Below are positions 54,037 to 64,000 of a stretch of DNA of 64,000 nucleotides, piece after piece. This DNA comes from Prauserella endophytica. Lineage in GTDB: Bacteria; Actinomycetota; Actinomycetes; Mycobacteriales; Pseudonocardiaceae. The stretch is from assembly GCF_005146945.1 (NCBI RefSeq), contig NZ_SWMS01000009.1:142399-206398 (forward strand), given 5' to 3'. How positions within the stretch are numbered: position 1 is the first letter of the stretch; every line of letters begins with the position of its first letter. The notes beneath the pieces are model-generated. The model had not been told where the DNA came from, did no database searches, and worked only from the letters and a program-made list of their open reading frames with translations. The position numbers and the translations under genes were made by a program.

Positions 54037-54947
54037 CAGCCCCGAAGTTCACCCGAGGAACGCTCAACACCTATCGCGCGCCGTCCGACGTCACGAAGGT
54101 GACGGCGGCGCTGCGCGCGGTCGGCCGGAAGGTCGCGCTGGTTCCCACGATGGGCGCTCTGCACGCGGGGCATCGCGAGCTGCTGCGCAGGGCAAAGCGG
54201 CTGCCCAACACCGTGGTGGCCGCGTCGATCTTCGTGAACCCCCTGCAGTTCGGGGACGGCGAGGACTTCGAGGCGTACCCGAGGCCGCTGGAGCGTGACC
54301 TCGAGGTGCTCGAGGAGATGGGCGTCGAGATCGCGTTCACGCCGCAGGCGGACGACCTCCACGCCGAGGACGCGAGCGTCACCGTGCAGCCAGGTTCGCT
54401 GGGCGACGAGCTGGAGGGCGCGTCGCGGCCCGGCCACTTCGCGGGCGTGCTCACGGTGGTGTCCAAGCTGTTCAACATCGTCAGGCCGCACTACGCGCTG
54501 TTCGGGGAGAAGGACTACCAGCAGCTCGTGTTGATCAAGAAGATGGTGCGGGACCTGGATTTCGACACGCGCGTGCTGGGCGTGCCCACGGTGCGGGAGG
54601 CCGACGGGCTCGCGCTCTCCTCGCGCAATGTCTACCTTTCCGAGCCGGAGCGCGAGCAGGCCGTGGTGCTTTCGTCCGCGCTCGTCGCCGGTGCCCACGC
54701 GGGACGGCTCGGTGCCGAGGCCGTGCTCGACGCCGCGGGGCAGACGCTCGCCGCCCGGCCCGAGGTCGAGGTGGACTACCTGGAACTGCGGGGAACCGAC
54801 CTGGGGCCCGCGCCCGTCGATGGGGAGGCACGGTTGTTGATCGCCGCGAGGGTCGGCAAGACCCGGTTGATCGACAACGTCGCCGTGTTGCTCGGCGCCG
54901 CCGCCGAGTACGGCTCACAATTGTCCACTGAGGACGCAGGGGTATAG
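54033..54947 (+). CDS. panC: pantothenate synthetase
   Basis: A 304-residue enzyme joining pantoate and beta-alanine with ATP. VPTMGALHAGH near residue 38, FVNPLQFGDGEDF near residue 70, FGEKDYQQLVLIKKMV near residue 158 and SSRNVYLS near residue 195 are all present. It starts inside the DUF2520 stop (ATGA) and is followed by panD after 12 bases. Confidence 0.97.
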   Translation: MTAPKFTRGTLNTYRAPSDVTKVTAALRAVGRKVALVPTMGALHAGHRELLRRAKRLPNTVVAASIFVNPLQFGDGEDFEAYPRPLERDLEVLEEMGVEIAFTPQADDLHAEDASVTVQPGSLGDELEGASRPGHFAGVLTVVSKLFNIVRPHYALFGEKDYQQLVLIKKMVRDLDFDTRVLGVPTVREADGLALSSRNVYLSEPEREQAVVLSSALVAGAHAGRLGAEAVLDAAGQTLAARPEVEVDYLELRGTDLGPAPVDGEARLLIAARVGKTRLIDNVAVLLGAAAEYGSQLSTEDAGV

Positions 54948-54959
54948 AGGGAGTCCCGG

Positions 54960-55460
54960 ATGTACCGCACGATGCTGAAGTCGAAGATCCACAGAGCCAC
55001 GGTGACGCAGGCAGACCTGCACTACGTCGGCTCGGTCACGGTCGACGAGGAGCTCATGGAGGCCGCCGACCTGTTGCCCGGCGAGCAGGTGTGCATTGTG
55101 GACATAACCAACGGTGCGCGGCTGGAGACCTATGTCATCAAGGGCGAGCGGGGCAGCGGCGTCATCGGGATCAACGGTGCCGCCGCACACCTGGTGCACC
55201 CCGGTGACCTGGTGATCCTGATCGCCTACGGGCAGATGGACTCCGCCGAGGCGGCGTCGTTCGAGCCGAAGATCGTGTTCGTCGACGCCGACAACCGCAT
55301 CGTCAACCTCGGCAGCGACCCCACTGAGGCGCCCGACGGCACCGGCCTCGTCAGCGGCGCGCTGCCGATCGGCCCGCAGGTAGGAGAGCCGCAGGCGTTC
55401 CCGGTGGCGGAGACCGTCGACGCCGCCCGCCTGGACGCCCTCCTGCACGCGGAGAGCTAA
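54960..55460 (+). CDS. panD: aspartate 1-decarboxylase
   Basis: A 166-residue pyruvoyl enzyme producing beta-alanine for panC. The autocleavage site is Gly-Ser in [11 protein letters not shown] near residue 24, where Ser becomes the pyruvoyl group. [16 protein letters not shown] and [12 protein letters not shown] are typical. The C-terminal tail beyond residue ~120 is longer than in E. coli, as in other actinobacteria. Confidence 0.97.
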   Translation: MYRTMLKSKIHRATVTQADLHYVGSVTVDEELMEAADLLPGEQVCIVDITNGARLETYVIKGERGSGVIGINGAAAHLVHPGDLVILIAYGQMDSAEAASFEPKIVFVDADNRIVNLGSDPTEAPDGTGLVSGALPIGPQVGEPQAFPVAETVDAARLDALLHAES

Positions 55461-55493
55461 TGCTCCTTCCAGAAAGGTTCAGCACGGCTCTCC

Positions 55494-55621
55494 GCGGCCC
55501 AACTGCCGGTCGGCCGCGTTGCGGAAGCGCCCAAGTGTGTCCAACACGGGGACGCTCCCGCGCCTTGCCGACGAACACCTGGATCCACGGATAACCCCAC
55601 CATCCTCCCGCGAAGGGACAC
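55494..55621 (+). ncRNA. candidate structured leader of coaX, copy 2 of the element
   Basis: A 128-nt segment filling most of the 163-base gap between panD and coaX and ending just before the coaX start. It aligns with 48395-48523, with exact blocks GCGGCCCA, CGCCCAAGT, GCGCCTTGCC and ACCTGGATCCAC. The inner stem is GTGT/ACAC here against GTAC/GTAC in copy 1, so two base pairs change on both sides. The final GAAGGGA is the coaX ribosome site. This looks like a cis-regulatory RNA; no known riboswitch class fits that I recognise. Confidence 0.5.
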
Positions 55622-55623
55622 TA

Positions 55624-56409
55624 TTGCTCCTCACCGTCGACATCGGCAACACGAACATCGTGCTCGGCCTCTACTCGGGGAGGGGCGAGTCCGCCGAGCT
55701 CGTTCGTGACTGGCGGATGCGCACCGACGCGCGGATGACCGCCGACGAACTGGCGCTCACCATGCGCGGGCTGCTCGGCCAGTACGCCGACTCGGTGAGC
55801 GGCATCAGCGCGTTGTCGACGGTTCCCGCCGTCCTGCGCGAGCTGCGCGTGATGCTCGGCAGGTACTACCCGAGGGTGCCGAAGATCGTGGTGGAGCCCG
55901 GCGTGCGTACCGGAGTCCCGCTGCTGGTCGACAACCCGAAGGAGGTGGGCGGCGACCGGCTGGTGAACACGCTGGCCGCGCACCACCTGCACAACACCGC
56001 GTGCGTGGTGGTGGATTTCGGTACGTCCACCAACGTCGACGCCATCTCCGCCAGGGGTGAGTTCCTCGGCGGGGCGTTCGCTCCGGGCATCGAGATCTCG
56101 GTCGACGCACTGGCGGCGCGTGCGGCCGCACTGCGCAAGGTGGAGCTGGTGCCGCCGCGCTCGGTGATCGGAAAGAACACCGTGGAATGCCTGCAGTCCG
56201 GCATCGTCTTCGGTTTCGCCGGGCAGGTAGACGGCCTCGTGCGGCGCATCGCGCGCGAGCTCGCAGGCGATTCGGGCGAGCGCGTCGAGGTGATCGCGAC
56301 CGGCGGCCTTGCGCCGCTCGTGCTGAGCGAGTCGGAGACGATCACCGAGCACCGGCCGGAGCTGACGTTGCTGGGCCTGCGGCTGGTCTACGAGCGCAAC
56401 GTGCGCTGA
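55624..56409 (+). CDS. coaX: type III pantothenate kinase
   Basis: A 261-residue ASKHA-fold enzyme that phosphorylates pantothenate, the first committed step to coenzyme A. The phosphate-1 motif LTVDIGNTNIVLGLY is at the N terminus. GGDRLVN near residue 100, VVVDFGTSTNVDA near residue 128 and GGAFAPGIEISVDAL near residue 145 are the family motifs. The start is TTG at 55624 with GAAGGGA upstream; homologues begin at the same point. It completes DUF2520-panC-panD-coaX and follows the element at 55494-55621. Confidence 0.95.
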   Translation: MLLTVDIGNTNIVLGLYSGRGESAELVRDWRMRTDARMTADELALTMRGLLGQYADSVSGISALSTVPAVLRELRVMLGRYYPRVPKIVVEPGVRTGVPLLVDNPKEVGGDRLVNTLAAHHLHNTACVVVDFGTSTNVDAISARGEFLGGAFAPGIEISVDALAARAAALRKVELVPPRSVIGKNTVECLQSGIVFGFAGQVDGLVRRIARELAGDSGERVEVIATGGLAPLVLSESETITEHRPELTLLGLRLVYERNVR

Positions 56410-56475
56410 GGCCGACCCCGCGGAACGGGTAACCGGTGTGCACGGCTCGCACGGGTGTTCGTACCCTAAGGCCCC

Positions 56476-57981
56476 ATGAGCGAATTCCCGGAGCAGCCCA
56501 CGAGCGAGGACGACCTGCCGGAGCAGATGCGGGTGCGCCGGGACAAGCGGGATCGGATCCTGGCCGCGGGCGTCGAGCCCTATCCCGTCGAGGTGCCGCG
56601 CACCCACACGCTGGCCGAGGTCCGCGCCGCACACCCCGACCTGCCCGCCGACACGCAGACGGGCGAGCAGGTGGGCGTCACCGGACGCGTCATGTTCCTG
56701 CGCAACACCGGCAAGCTGTGCTTCGCCACGCTGCGTGAGGGCGACGGCACGGAGCTGCAGGCGATGCTGAGCCTCGCGAAGGTCGGCGAGGAGGCTCTCG
56801 CCGCGTGGAAGTCCGACGTCGACCTCGGCGACCACGTCTTCGTGCGGGGCGAGGTGATCACGTCCAAGCGCGGTGAGCTGTCCGTGTTCGCCGACAGCTG
56901 GCAGCTCACGGCCAAGGCGCTGCGCCCGCTGCCGGTCGCGCACAAGGAACTCTCCGAGGAGACCAGGGTCCGGCAGCGTTATGTCGACCTGATTCTGCGG
57001 CCGAAGGCCCGTGACGTGGTGCGCACGCGCGCGACGGTTCTGCGTGCGCTGCGCGATGCTTTTCACCGGCGTGGATTCACCGAGGTGGAGACGCCGATGC
57101 TGCAGACGCTTCACGGTGGCGCGTCCGCGCGGCCTTTCGTGACACATTCCAACGCGTTCGACATGGATCTGTACCTGCGTATCGCGCCGGAGCTGTATCT
57201 CAAGCGCTGCGTGGTCGGCGGTATCGAGAAGGTCTTCGAGATCAACCGCAACTTCCGGAATGAGGGCAGCGACTCGTCCCATTCGCCCGAGTTCGCGATG
57301 CTCGAATACTACGAAGCCTATGCGACGTACGACACAATCGGCGTGCTGACCCGGCAGCTGGTGCAGGAAGCGGCCGAGGCCGCATTCGGTTCCCAGGTCG
57401 CCACGCTCGCCGACGGAAGCGAGTACGACCTCTCCGGCGAGTGGGCCGCAATCACAATGTACGGTTCGCTCTCCGATGCGCTCGGTGAGGAAGTGACCCC
57501 GGAAACGTCGGTCGAGAAACTGCGCGCGTTCGCCGAGTCGCGCGGGCTGCAGGTCGACCCGAAGCTGGGGCACGGCAAGCTCGTCGAAGAACTGTGGGAG
57601 CACCTCGTGGGCGACCACCTCGTGGCCCCGACATTCGTGCGTGACTTCCCGGTGGAAACGTCCCCGCTGACCCGGCAGCACCGCACCCAGGAGGGCGTGG
57701 CCGAGAAGTGGGACCTCTATGTACGGGGCTTTGAGCTGGCCACGGGTTACTCCGAGCTGGTCGACCCCGTCGTGGAGCGGGAAAGGCTTACCGAGCAGGC
57801 CCGGCTCGCCGCGAAGGGTGACAGCGAGGCCATGCGCCTGGACGAGGATTTCCTGCGTGCGCTTGAGTACGGAATGCCACCGACCGGCGGCGCGGGAATG
57901 GGAGTCGACCGGCTGCTGATGGCACTCACCGGCCTCGGTATCCGGGAGACGATCCTCTTCCCGCTGGTCCGTCCCGAATAA
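56476..57981 (+). CDS. lysS: lysyl-tRNA synthetase, class II
   Basis: A 501-residue class IIb synthetase. The N-terminal OB-fold binds the anticodon (~60-150; [20 protein letters not shown]). Motif 2 reads [11 protein letters not shown] near residue 255, with [16 protein letters not shown] after it. Motif 3 is [16 protein letters not shown] near the C terminus. It follows coaX by 66 bases as in mycobacteria. Confidence 0.97.
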   Translation: MSEFPEQPTSEDDLPEQMRVRRDKRDRILAAGVEPYPVEVPRTHTLAEVRAAHPDLPADTQTGEQVGVTGRVMFLRNTGKLCFATLREGDGTELQAMLSLAKVGEEALAAWKSDVDLGDHVFVRGEVITSKRGELSVFADSWQLTAKALRPLPVAHKELSEETRVRQRYVDLILRPKARDVVRTRATVLRALRDAFHRRGFTEVETPMLQTLHGGASARPFVTHSNAFDMDLYLRIAPELYLKRCVVGGIEKVFEINRNFRNEGSDSSHSPEFAMLEYYEAYATYDTIGVLTRQLVQEAAEAAFGSQVATLADGSEYDLSGEWAAITMYGSLSDALGEEVTPETSVEKLRAFAESRGLQVDPKLGHGKLVEELWEHLVGDHLVAPTFVRDFPVETSPLTRQHRTQEGVAEKWDLYVRGFELATGYSELVDPVVERERLTEQARLAAKGDSEAMRLDEDFLRALEYGMPPTGGAGMGVDRLLMALTGLGIRETILFPLVRPE

Positions 57982-58016
57982 CTGTGGTCGATACATCTGT
58001 ATCCGCAGATGTTGAT

Positions 58017-58045
58017 TTGCCTTTGCTCCTGGCAACGGGTATTAA
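58017..58045 (+). promoter_or_regulatory. sigma70-type promoter of lsr2
   Basis: -35 TTGCCT (58017-58022), 17-base spacer, -10 TATTAA (58040-58045), 75 bases before the lsr2 ATG, in a locally AT-rich stretch that also has the small hairpin CATCTG-tatcc-GCAGATG. The AT-rich setting would also allow Lsr2 to bind its own promoter. Confidence 0.6.
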
Positions 58046-58119
58046 TGTCTGAAGTCAAAGGCTTTTGACCGGGCGTGGCGACCACGCGATCTATCGCCGG
58101 CTTTAAAACAGGAGGAACC

Positions 58120-58467
58120 ATGGCGCAGAAGGTCCTTGTCTCCCTCGTGGACGATCTGGACGGGTCAGAGGCCGAGGAGACCGTCGAGTTCGGTCTTGAC
58201 GGGGTGAGCTACGAGATCGATCTTTCGGCGGAAAACGCCGAAGAATTGCGGGATGCGCTGGCCCAGTATGTCGAGCACGCGCGCCGGGCCGGTGGCCGGA
58301 AGCGGGCGGGCCGCCCTGCCGCCGTCAAGGCGCCGGGTCGTTCGGCGGCGGTCGACCGCGAACAGAATCAGGCCATTCGCGCGTGGGCGAGGAAGAACGG
58401 TTTCGAGGTTTCCGACCGCGGCCGCATCCCTTCGGAAGTCGTCGACGCCTATCACCGCAAAAACTGA
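58120..58467 (+). CDS. lsr2: Lsr2 nucleoid-associated protein (xenogeneic silencer)
   Basis: A 115-residue H-NS analogue that binds and bridges AT-rich DNA. The N-terminal dimerisation domain opens [29 protein letters not shown] basic linker follows (~58-82), then the C-terminal DNA-binding domain with [21 protein letters not shown], whose RGR is the AT-hook-like minor-groove motif. A strong ACAGGAGGAACC ribosome site fixes the ATG. Confidence 0.97.
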   Translation: MAQKVLVSLVDDLDGSEAEETVEFGLDGVSYEIDLSAENAEELRDALAQYVEHARRAGGRKRAGRPAAVKAPGRSAAVDREQNQAIRAWARKNGFEVSDRGRIPSEVVDAYHRKN

Positions 58468-58491
58468 AATAGCAGTTTCACTGAATTCATG

Positions 58492-58526
58492 GCGGCGGCC
58501 TCCCGCATTGTCGGGAAGGCCGCCGC
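58492..58526. terminator. hairpin between lsr2 and the convergent AraC gene
   Basis: Stem GCGGCGGCCTCCCG against CGGGAAGGCCGCCGC with one bulged A and a 6-base loop, just before the AraC stop codon. Confidence 0.75.
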
Positions 58527-58527
58527 T

Positions 58528-59325
58528 TCATGCCGGGCCCGCCGTCCGCTGCGTGCGGGCATAACGCGCCGGGGAGGTGCCCACGACCGTGGTGAAGTCC
58601 CGGACGAAGTGCGCCTGGTCGCTGTAGCCCAGCTCGTTCGCGAGCCGCGCGTGGCCGAGCCCCGGGTCGTCGGCGATGCGCCGCGCCGCGTCGTTCAGCC
58701 GGTGCACCCGGATCGCCCACTTCGGGCTCACCCCGATCTGGTCCGCGAACAGCCGTTGCAGCGTCCGCACCGAGAGCCCGGTGGCGTCGGCCAGCGCGTC
58801 GACCCTGGTGAGTAGGGGATCGCTCGCGATCAGCCGGACGACCTCACGGGCCTGCGCCCCGGCTGCGTCCAGTTCGGGCACGTCCTTGCCCAGCAGTTCG
58901 TCGGTGAGGCGGACCATCTCGCCGGTGGCCCTGGCCGCGAGCACGGCTGCCTCGGTCTCGACGGCCTGGGGGCCGAAGACGTCGGCCAGCGGGAGCGTTC
59001 GTTCGTCAGGGGGCCTGCCCGCGAACGAGCGGAAACAGCCGGGGTGGAACCGCACGCCGAGCACCTGGTCGCGGCCCTCGAGCAGGTAGGAGAACACCTC
59101 GCGGCTCGGCCCCCACACGCCGGAGGCCGCGCGCGAGAACGAGACGTGTACCGAGAGGTTCGGCAGGACCCGCTGGCGATGGGGCGGCCTGCCGCGCAGG
59201 TCCCAGCGGACTATCCAGTAGTACCGCACGAACGGGCGCAGCGGCTCGGCCGGCTCGTGGCGGGTCAGCTCGAACGTGCTCGCCGCCGTCCGCTCGTCGA
59301 GGATTCCCTGCGCAATGCGTTCCAC
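58528..59325 (-). CDS. AraC-family transcriptional regulator
   Basis: About 265 residues. The N-terminal DUF6597-like sensing region (EPLRPFVRYYWIVRWDLRG...) leads to a C-terminal double helix-turn-helix (~155-260), with LADATGLSVRTLQRLFADQIGVSPKWAIRVHRL and LGYSDQAHFVRDF. Divergent from the DinB-like gene, which it may control. The start is uncertain: GTG 59325 is preferred over a TTG at 59364, neither with a good ribosome site. Confidence 0.85.
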   Translation of the reverse strand: MERIAQGILDERTAASTFELTRHEPAEPLRPFVRYYWIVRWDLRGRPPHRQRVLPNLSVHVSFSRAASGVWGPSREVFSYLLEGRDQVLGVRFHPGCFRSFAGRPPDERTLPLADVFGPQAVETEAAVLAARATGEMVRLTDELLGKDVPELDAAGAQAREVVRLIASDPLLTRVDALADATGLSVRTLQRLFADQIGVSPKWAIRVHRLNDAARRIADDPGLGHARLANELGYSDQAHFVRDFTTVVGTSPARYARTQRTAGPA

Positions 59326-59390
59326 AGGCCGACGGTAACGGCGACCACTGACGCTTTTCTTCAAGACGAGACCTGTCGGGGGCCGGTGGA

Positions 59391-59981
59391 ATGGGCGCCA
59401 TGCCCGACCTGAGGGAACCGATCCGGATCGCCGCCGCCGACCTGTGCGACGTGGTGCGGGGTGTGCGCGCCGACCAGCTGGCCGAGCCCACGCCGTGCGA
59501 GAGCTACGACGTGCGAGGCCTGCTCAACCACCTCCTGTACTGGGGCCCCGCCCTGCTGGCGGCCGCGCGCAAGAGCGAGGTGCCCGCCCGCTCGTGCGAC
59601 GAGGAGTCGGCCGCGCTCGCGACCGGTGACTGGGCGCAGCGGCTGGTGAAGCAGACGGAGGAACTGGCCGACGCGCTGGGGGAGCCCTCGGCGTTGGAGG
59701 GCGTCACGTCGATGGGCGCCGGGGACCTGCCGGCCCGGATGGTCGGAGAGATGGTGCTGTGCGAGTTCGTGTTGCACGGCTGGGACCTCGCGCGTGCGAC
59801 AGGCGGGCGGCTGCGGCGGGCGGACGAGACCGGCCCCTCGGCCGAGCTGGTGATGCGGGGCATGGCCGAGCAGGGGCGCAGCATGCGGGTGTTCGGTGAG
59901 GAGGTGCCCGTCCCGGCGTCGGCGCCACCGCTCCACCGGGCGCTGGGGCTCTCCGGCCGCTCGCCGGACTGGGCGGCGTGA
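59391..59981 (+). CDS. DinB/mycothiol-maleylpyruvate-isomerase-like metal-binding protein (TIGR03086 type)
   Basis: A 196-residue four-helix-bundle protein. The first-helix Asp and TPCESYDVRGLLNHLLYWG with its His are the metal-ligand pattern of the TIGR03086/MDMPI N-domain, and FVLHGWDLARATG supplies the third His and Asp. Such enzymes use mycothiol for transfer or isomerisation; the substrate here is unknown. An ATG three codons in is an equal start. Confidence 0.84.
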   Translation: MGAMPDLREPIRIAAADLCDVVRGVRADQLAEPTPCESYDVRGLLNHLLYWGPALLAAARKSEVPARSCDEESAALATGDWAQRLVKQTEELADALGEPSALEGVTSMGAGDLPARMVGEMVLCEFVLHGWDLARATGGRLRRADETGPSAELVMRGMAEQGRSMRVFGEEVPVPASAPPLHRALGLSGRSPDWAA

Positions 59982-59985
59982 GGCG

Positions 59986-60822
59986 TCAGCGCGGCCGGGG
60001 ACCGAGGCGCGGGCAGTCCGTGCACTCGGAGCGGCCGGGCAGCAGATAGGTGAAGCAGCAGCTCTCGCGGCGGCGGCACCATGCGCGGCGGCCCGCCTCG
60101 TCCGTTGCCATGCGCAGCGTCGAGGCCGAGGTCAGCGGTGTGAACCTCGATTCGAGCACGAGTGCCGCGTCGGCGACCCCGGCGCCCTCGTCGCCGCCAT
60201 CGAGTCCCGCCCACCAGAGGCAGGCGTCCAGCGCGTCCGTGGCGCCGGCCCACAGCATGCGCGTGCTGAGCGGGCTGATCGGGGCGTATGCGCGCACGAA
60301 CCGCGCGGCGTGCGCCGTGTAGCGGGCCCTCAGCACGGCCGCGAGCGCGCGTTCGTCGGCCACGACGGTCGCCTCGGGCCGCCCTGCGCCGGGGTCGAAC
60401 GGCAGGCAGTAGAAGGAGGTGCCCAGCACCGCGATGCCCGTCGGGTCGGGCCGCCCGTCCGGCGCGATGCGCACGCCCAGCTCCTCGGGCCGCAGCGACG
60501 GAACGCGGCGCTCGTGGTGCAGCAGGAGCGCTCCCGCGTAGGCGGGTACCCGCAGGTACCAGGACATGACGTAGCTCGCGGTGGTGCGCGGCGGCGCGTC
60601 GCCGTACTCCTCGCGGAGCCAGTCGGTGAGCGCGAGGCACCACGCGGCGAGCCCGCGCGGGTGGGCGAGCAGGTCGGAGCAGCGTTGCCAGCCGTCGGCG
60701 GGCAGGTCGGTGCGGAGCTCGACCCGGTCCTGGAGCCCGGCCGCTCTCGTGAGCGAGCCCGACAACGCGTCGAGCTCGGCGCGAGTGTGTCGAGCATCAC
60801 GAAAGGACCGGTCGACGGTCAC
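59986..60822 (-). CDS. FhuF-like (2Fe-2S) ferric-siderophore reductase
   Basis: A 278-residue protein whose C terminus carries the FhuF iron-sulfur pattern CC-x10-C-x2-C (ESCCFTYLLPGRSECTDCPRL split by short spacers). The N-terminal ~230 residues match the IucA/FhuF-type accessory fold. It should reduce ferric siderophores in the cytoplasm to release iron. An IdeR/DtxR-like box lies 30 bases upstream of the GTG, so iron repression is predicted. No siderophore synthesis or uptake gene is adjacent. Confidence 0.86.
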   Translation of the reverse strand: MTVDRSFRDARHTRAELDALSGSLTRAAGLQDRVELRTDLPADGWQRCSDLLAHPRGLAAWCLALTDWLREEYGDAPPRTTASYVMSWYLRVPAYAGALLLHHERRVPSLRPEELGVRIAPDGRPDPTGIAVLGTSFYCLPFDPGAGRPEATVVADERALAAVLRARYTAHAARFVRAYAPISPLSTRMLWAGATDALDACLWWAGLDGGDEGAGVADAALVLESRFTPLTSASTLRMATDEAGRRAWCRRRESCCFTYLLPGRSECTDCPRLGPRPR

Positions 60823-60851
60823 GCACAGCCTCCGCTTGCTCCATCCGGGTG

Positions 60852-60870
60852 TTAGGTCTGCCTTACCTTA
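60852..60870 (-). promoter_or_regulatory. IdeR/DtxR iron box
   Basis: TTAGGTCTGCCTTACCTTA matches the 19-bp consensus TTAGGTTAGSCTAACCTAA at 15 positions. It sits upstream of the FhuF-like gene, which fits iron-dependent repression. Confidence 0.75.
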
Positions 60871-61208
60871 CCGCTGTCCGGGTGGTTCGCCAGTGCCGCT
60901 CCCCGTTCGTGGGAATGTCGCGTGGCACCTGTTCGCGGTGAGCGGACAAGAATCCGCAACCGGAATCCCGGCGGGGCCCCCTGCGTTGTGCCAGACGTCA
61001 GCAGCCAGCAACAAACGGACTGTGTGTCAGGTCTTGGCCGGGCTCGAGGCCGATCAGAAGCCGACCTTGGGCGGGGTGCATTCCGCCGTAGTGGTAGGCC
61101 GACACGTGCGCCTGGCTACTACAGTGGTCTCACGGTGCCGAACTCATTGCCGGAATAGTCCGTTGGTGATGAGATCGGGCCGCCGGCGCAGCAGTCGAGG
61201 GAGTGGGA
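60871..61208. promoter_or_regulatory. clpC upstream region with a sigmaR/sigmaH-like promoter
   Basis: 338 bases without a gene. GGAAT (60962-60966), 18 bases, GTT (60985-60987) fits the oxidative-stress sigmaR/sigmaH pattern. A CGC-n5-GCG dyad near 60934-60944 only weakly resembles a ClgR site. The clpC ribosome site GAGGGAGTGGGA is at the end. Confidence 0.4.
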
Positions 61209-63761
<2,553 letters not shown>

Positions 63762-63784
63762 CCGCCGCAGACCGCTGCGACGCG

Positions 63785-63819
63785 AACGGCGCCCCTGTGC
63801 ACTGCGCAGGGGCGCCGTT
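63785..63819 (+). terminator. intrinsic terminator after clpC
   Basis: A 13-bp stem AACGGCGCCCCTG / CAGGGGCGCCGTT, extendable inward by wobble pairs to a 3-base loop, followed by TTC; 23 bases past the clpC stop. Confidence 0.85.
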
Positions 63820-63843
63820 TCGCATGTGACCCCCAACGAACCG

Positions 63844-64000
63844 CGCGAGTCCCCCGCTCCGGTCCGCGAGTCCCCCGCTCGGGTGCGTGAGTTGCCCGCT
63901 CGGGTGCGCGAGTTGCCCGCTGGGGCCTGCGAGTCCCCCGCTCGGGTCTGCGAGTTGCCCGTTCGGGTGCGCGAGTTGCCCGTTCGGGTCCAGCGAGTCC
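63844..64000. repeat. 21-bp tandem repeat, at least 7.5 units, running off the right edge
   Basis: Seven full 21-base units start at 63844, 63865, 63886, 63907, 63928, 63949 and 63970; an eighth is cut by the window. The consensus is NGCGAGTYSCCCGCTCGGGTN. Units differ mainly at the TC/TG pair and at GCTC/GTTC. The period keeps one reading frame open, but I see no gene start, so I list it as a non-coding minisatellite. Confidence 0.92.

Noticed and set aside
54910..54930. TTGTCCACT upstream of panD as another DnaA box
   Set aside because: A single imperfect 9-mer inside the panC coding end, with no cluster.
63844..64000. CRISPR array
   Set aside because: The 21-base units are directly adjacent with no unique spacers between them, and no cas genes are present.

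Overview
The window is high-GC actinomycete chromosome, most likely Pseudonocardiaceae (Amycolatopsis/Saccharomonospora/Prauserella-like). I infer this from GC-rich codon use, frequent GTG starts, an Lsr2/ClpC/mycobacterial-style gene order, IdeR-type and ECF41-type control sites, and intergenic repeat families. I cannot fix the genus. Long stretches follow the order known from Mycobacterium tuberculosis in two blocks: Rv3661-Rv3644c (HAD hydrolase, ssd, tad genes, helicase, topA, holB) and Rv3628c-Rv3596c (ppa, dacB, metalloprotease, tilS, hpt, PE/PPE-type genes, ftsH, fol genes, DUF3180, DUF6779, DUF2520, panC, panD, coaX, lysS, lsr2, clpC).

Layout. 1-3964 (minus): an exported muropeptide-recycling operon nagZ-namZ-amiE-like, the last gene running off the left edge. 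4485-11697: HAD hydrolase, ssd and a compact Tad-type pilus operon (tadA, tadB, a small ORF made of a duplicated segment, tadC, Flp-like pilin, two TadE-like minor pilins), with DnaA-box-like clusters in two divergent promoter regions. 12031-19989: a small primase/polymerase-domain protein, an MrfA-type helicase, a K+-independent proton-pumping pyrophosphatase, a lipoprotein, a TipA-type MerR regulator and a secreted serine protease. 20234-27148: topA, a small membrane protein, an MFS transporter fused to a degenerate thymidylate kinase, and holB. 27227-33712: a secreted anchored protein, tRNA-Thr(CGT), an ECF41 sigma factor divergent from its carboxymuconolactone-decarboxylase/SnoaL partners, a gamma-carbonic anhydrase, a ceramidase-like membrane protein, and a ZTP riboswitch in front of glyA. 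33770-42439: ppa, dacB, metalloprotease, tilS, hpt and an ESX-substrate island (PE-like, PPE-like, two EspG). 42671-58467: ftsH, folE, folP, folB, folK, a MerR insertion, DUF3180, DUF6779, prsW, DUF2520, panC, panD, coaX, lysS, lsr2. 58528-64000: an AraC regulator, a mycothiol-type DinB protein, an FhuF-like reductase behind an IdeR box, clpC, a terminator and a 21-bp tandem repeat.

The most notable features are these. (1) folE (GTP cyclohydrolase I) carries a 324-residue intein with an apparently intact LAGLIDADG endonuclease, inserted immediately before the catalytic zinc-ligand cysteine. (2) Two related, apparently structured intergenic elements, one forming the 5' leader of coaX, show compensatory base changes between copies. 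(3) A 53-nt palindrome core is repeated identically at two places. (4) Two ECF41-type promoters with identical geometry face away from each other between the sigma gene and its partner. (5) The MFS-dTMP kinase fusion has lost its P-loop. No CRISPR array, prophage, transposase gene or rRNA is visible.
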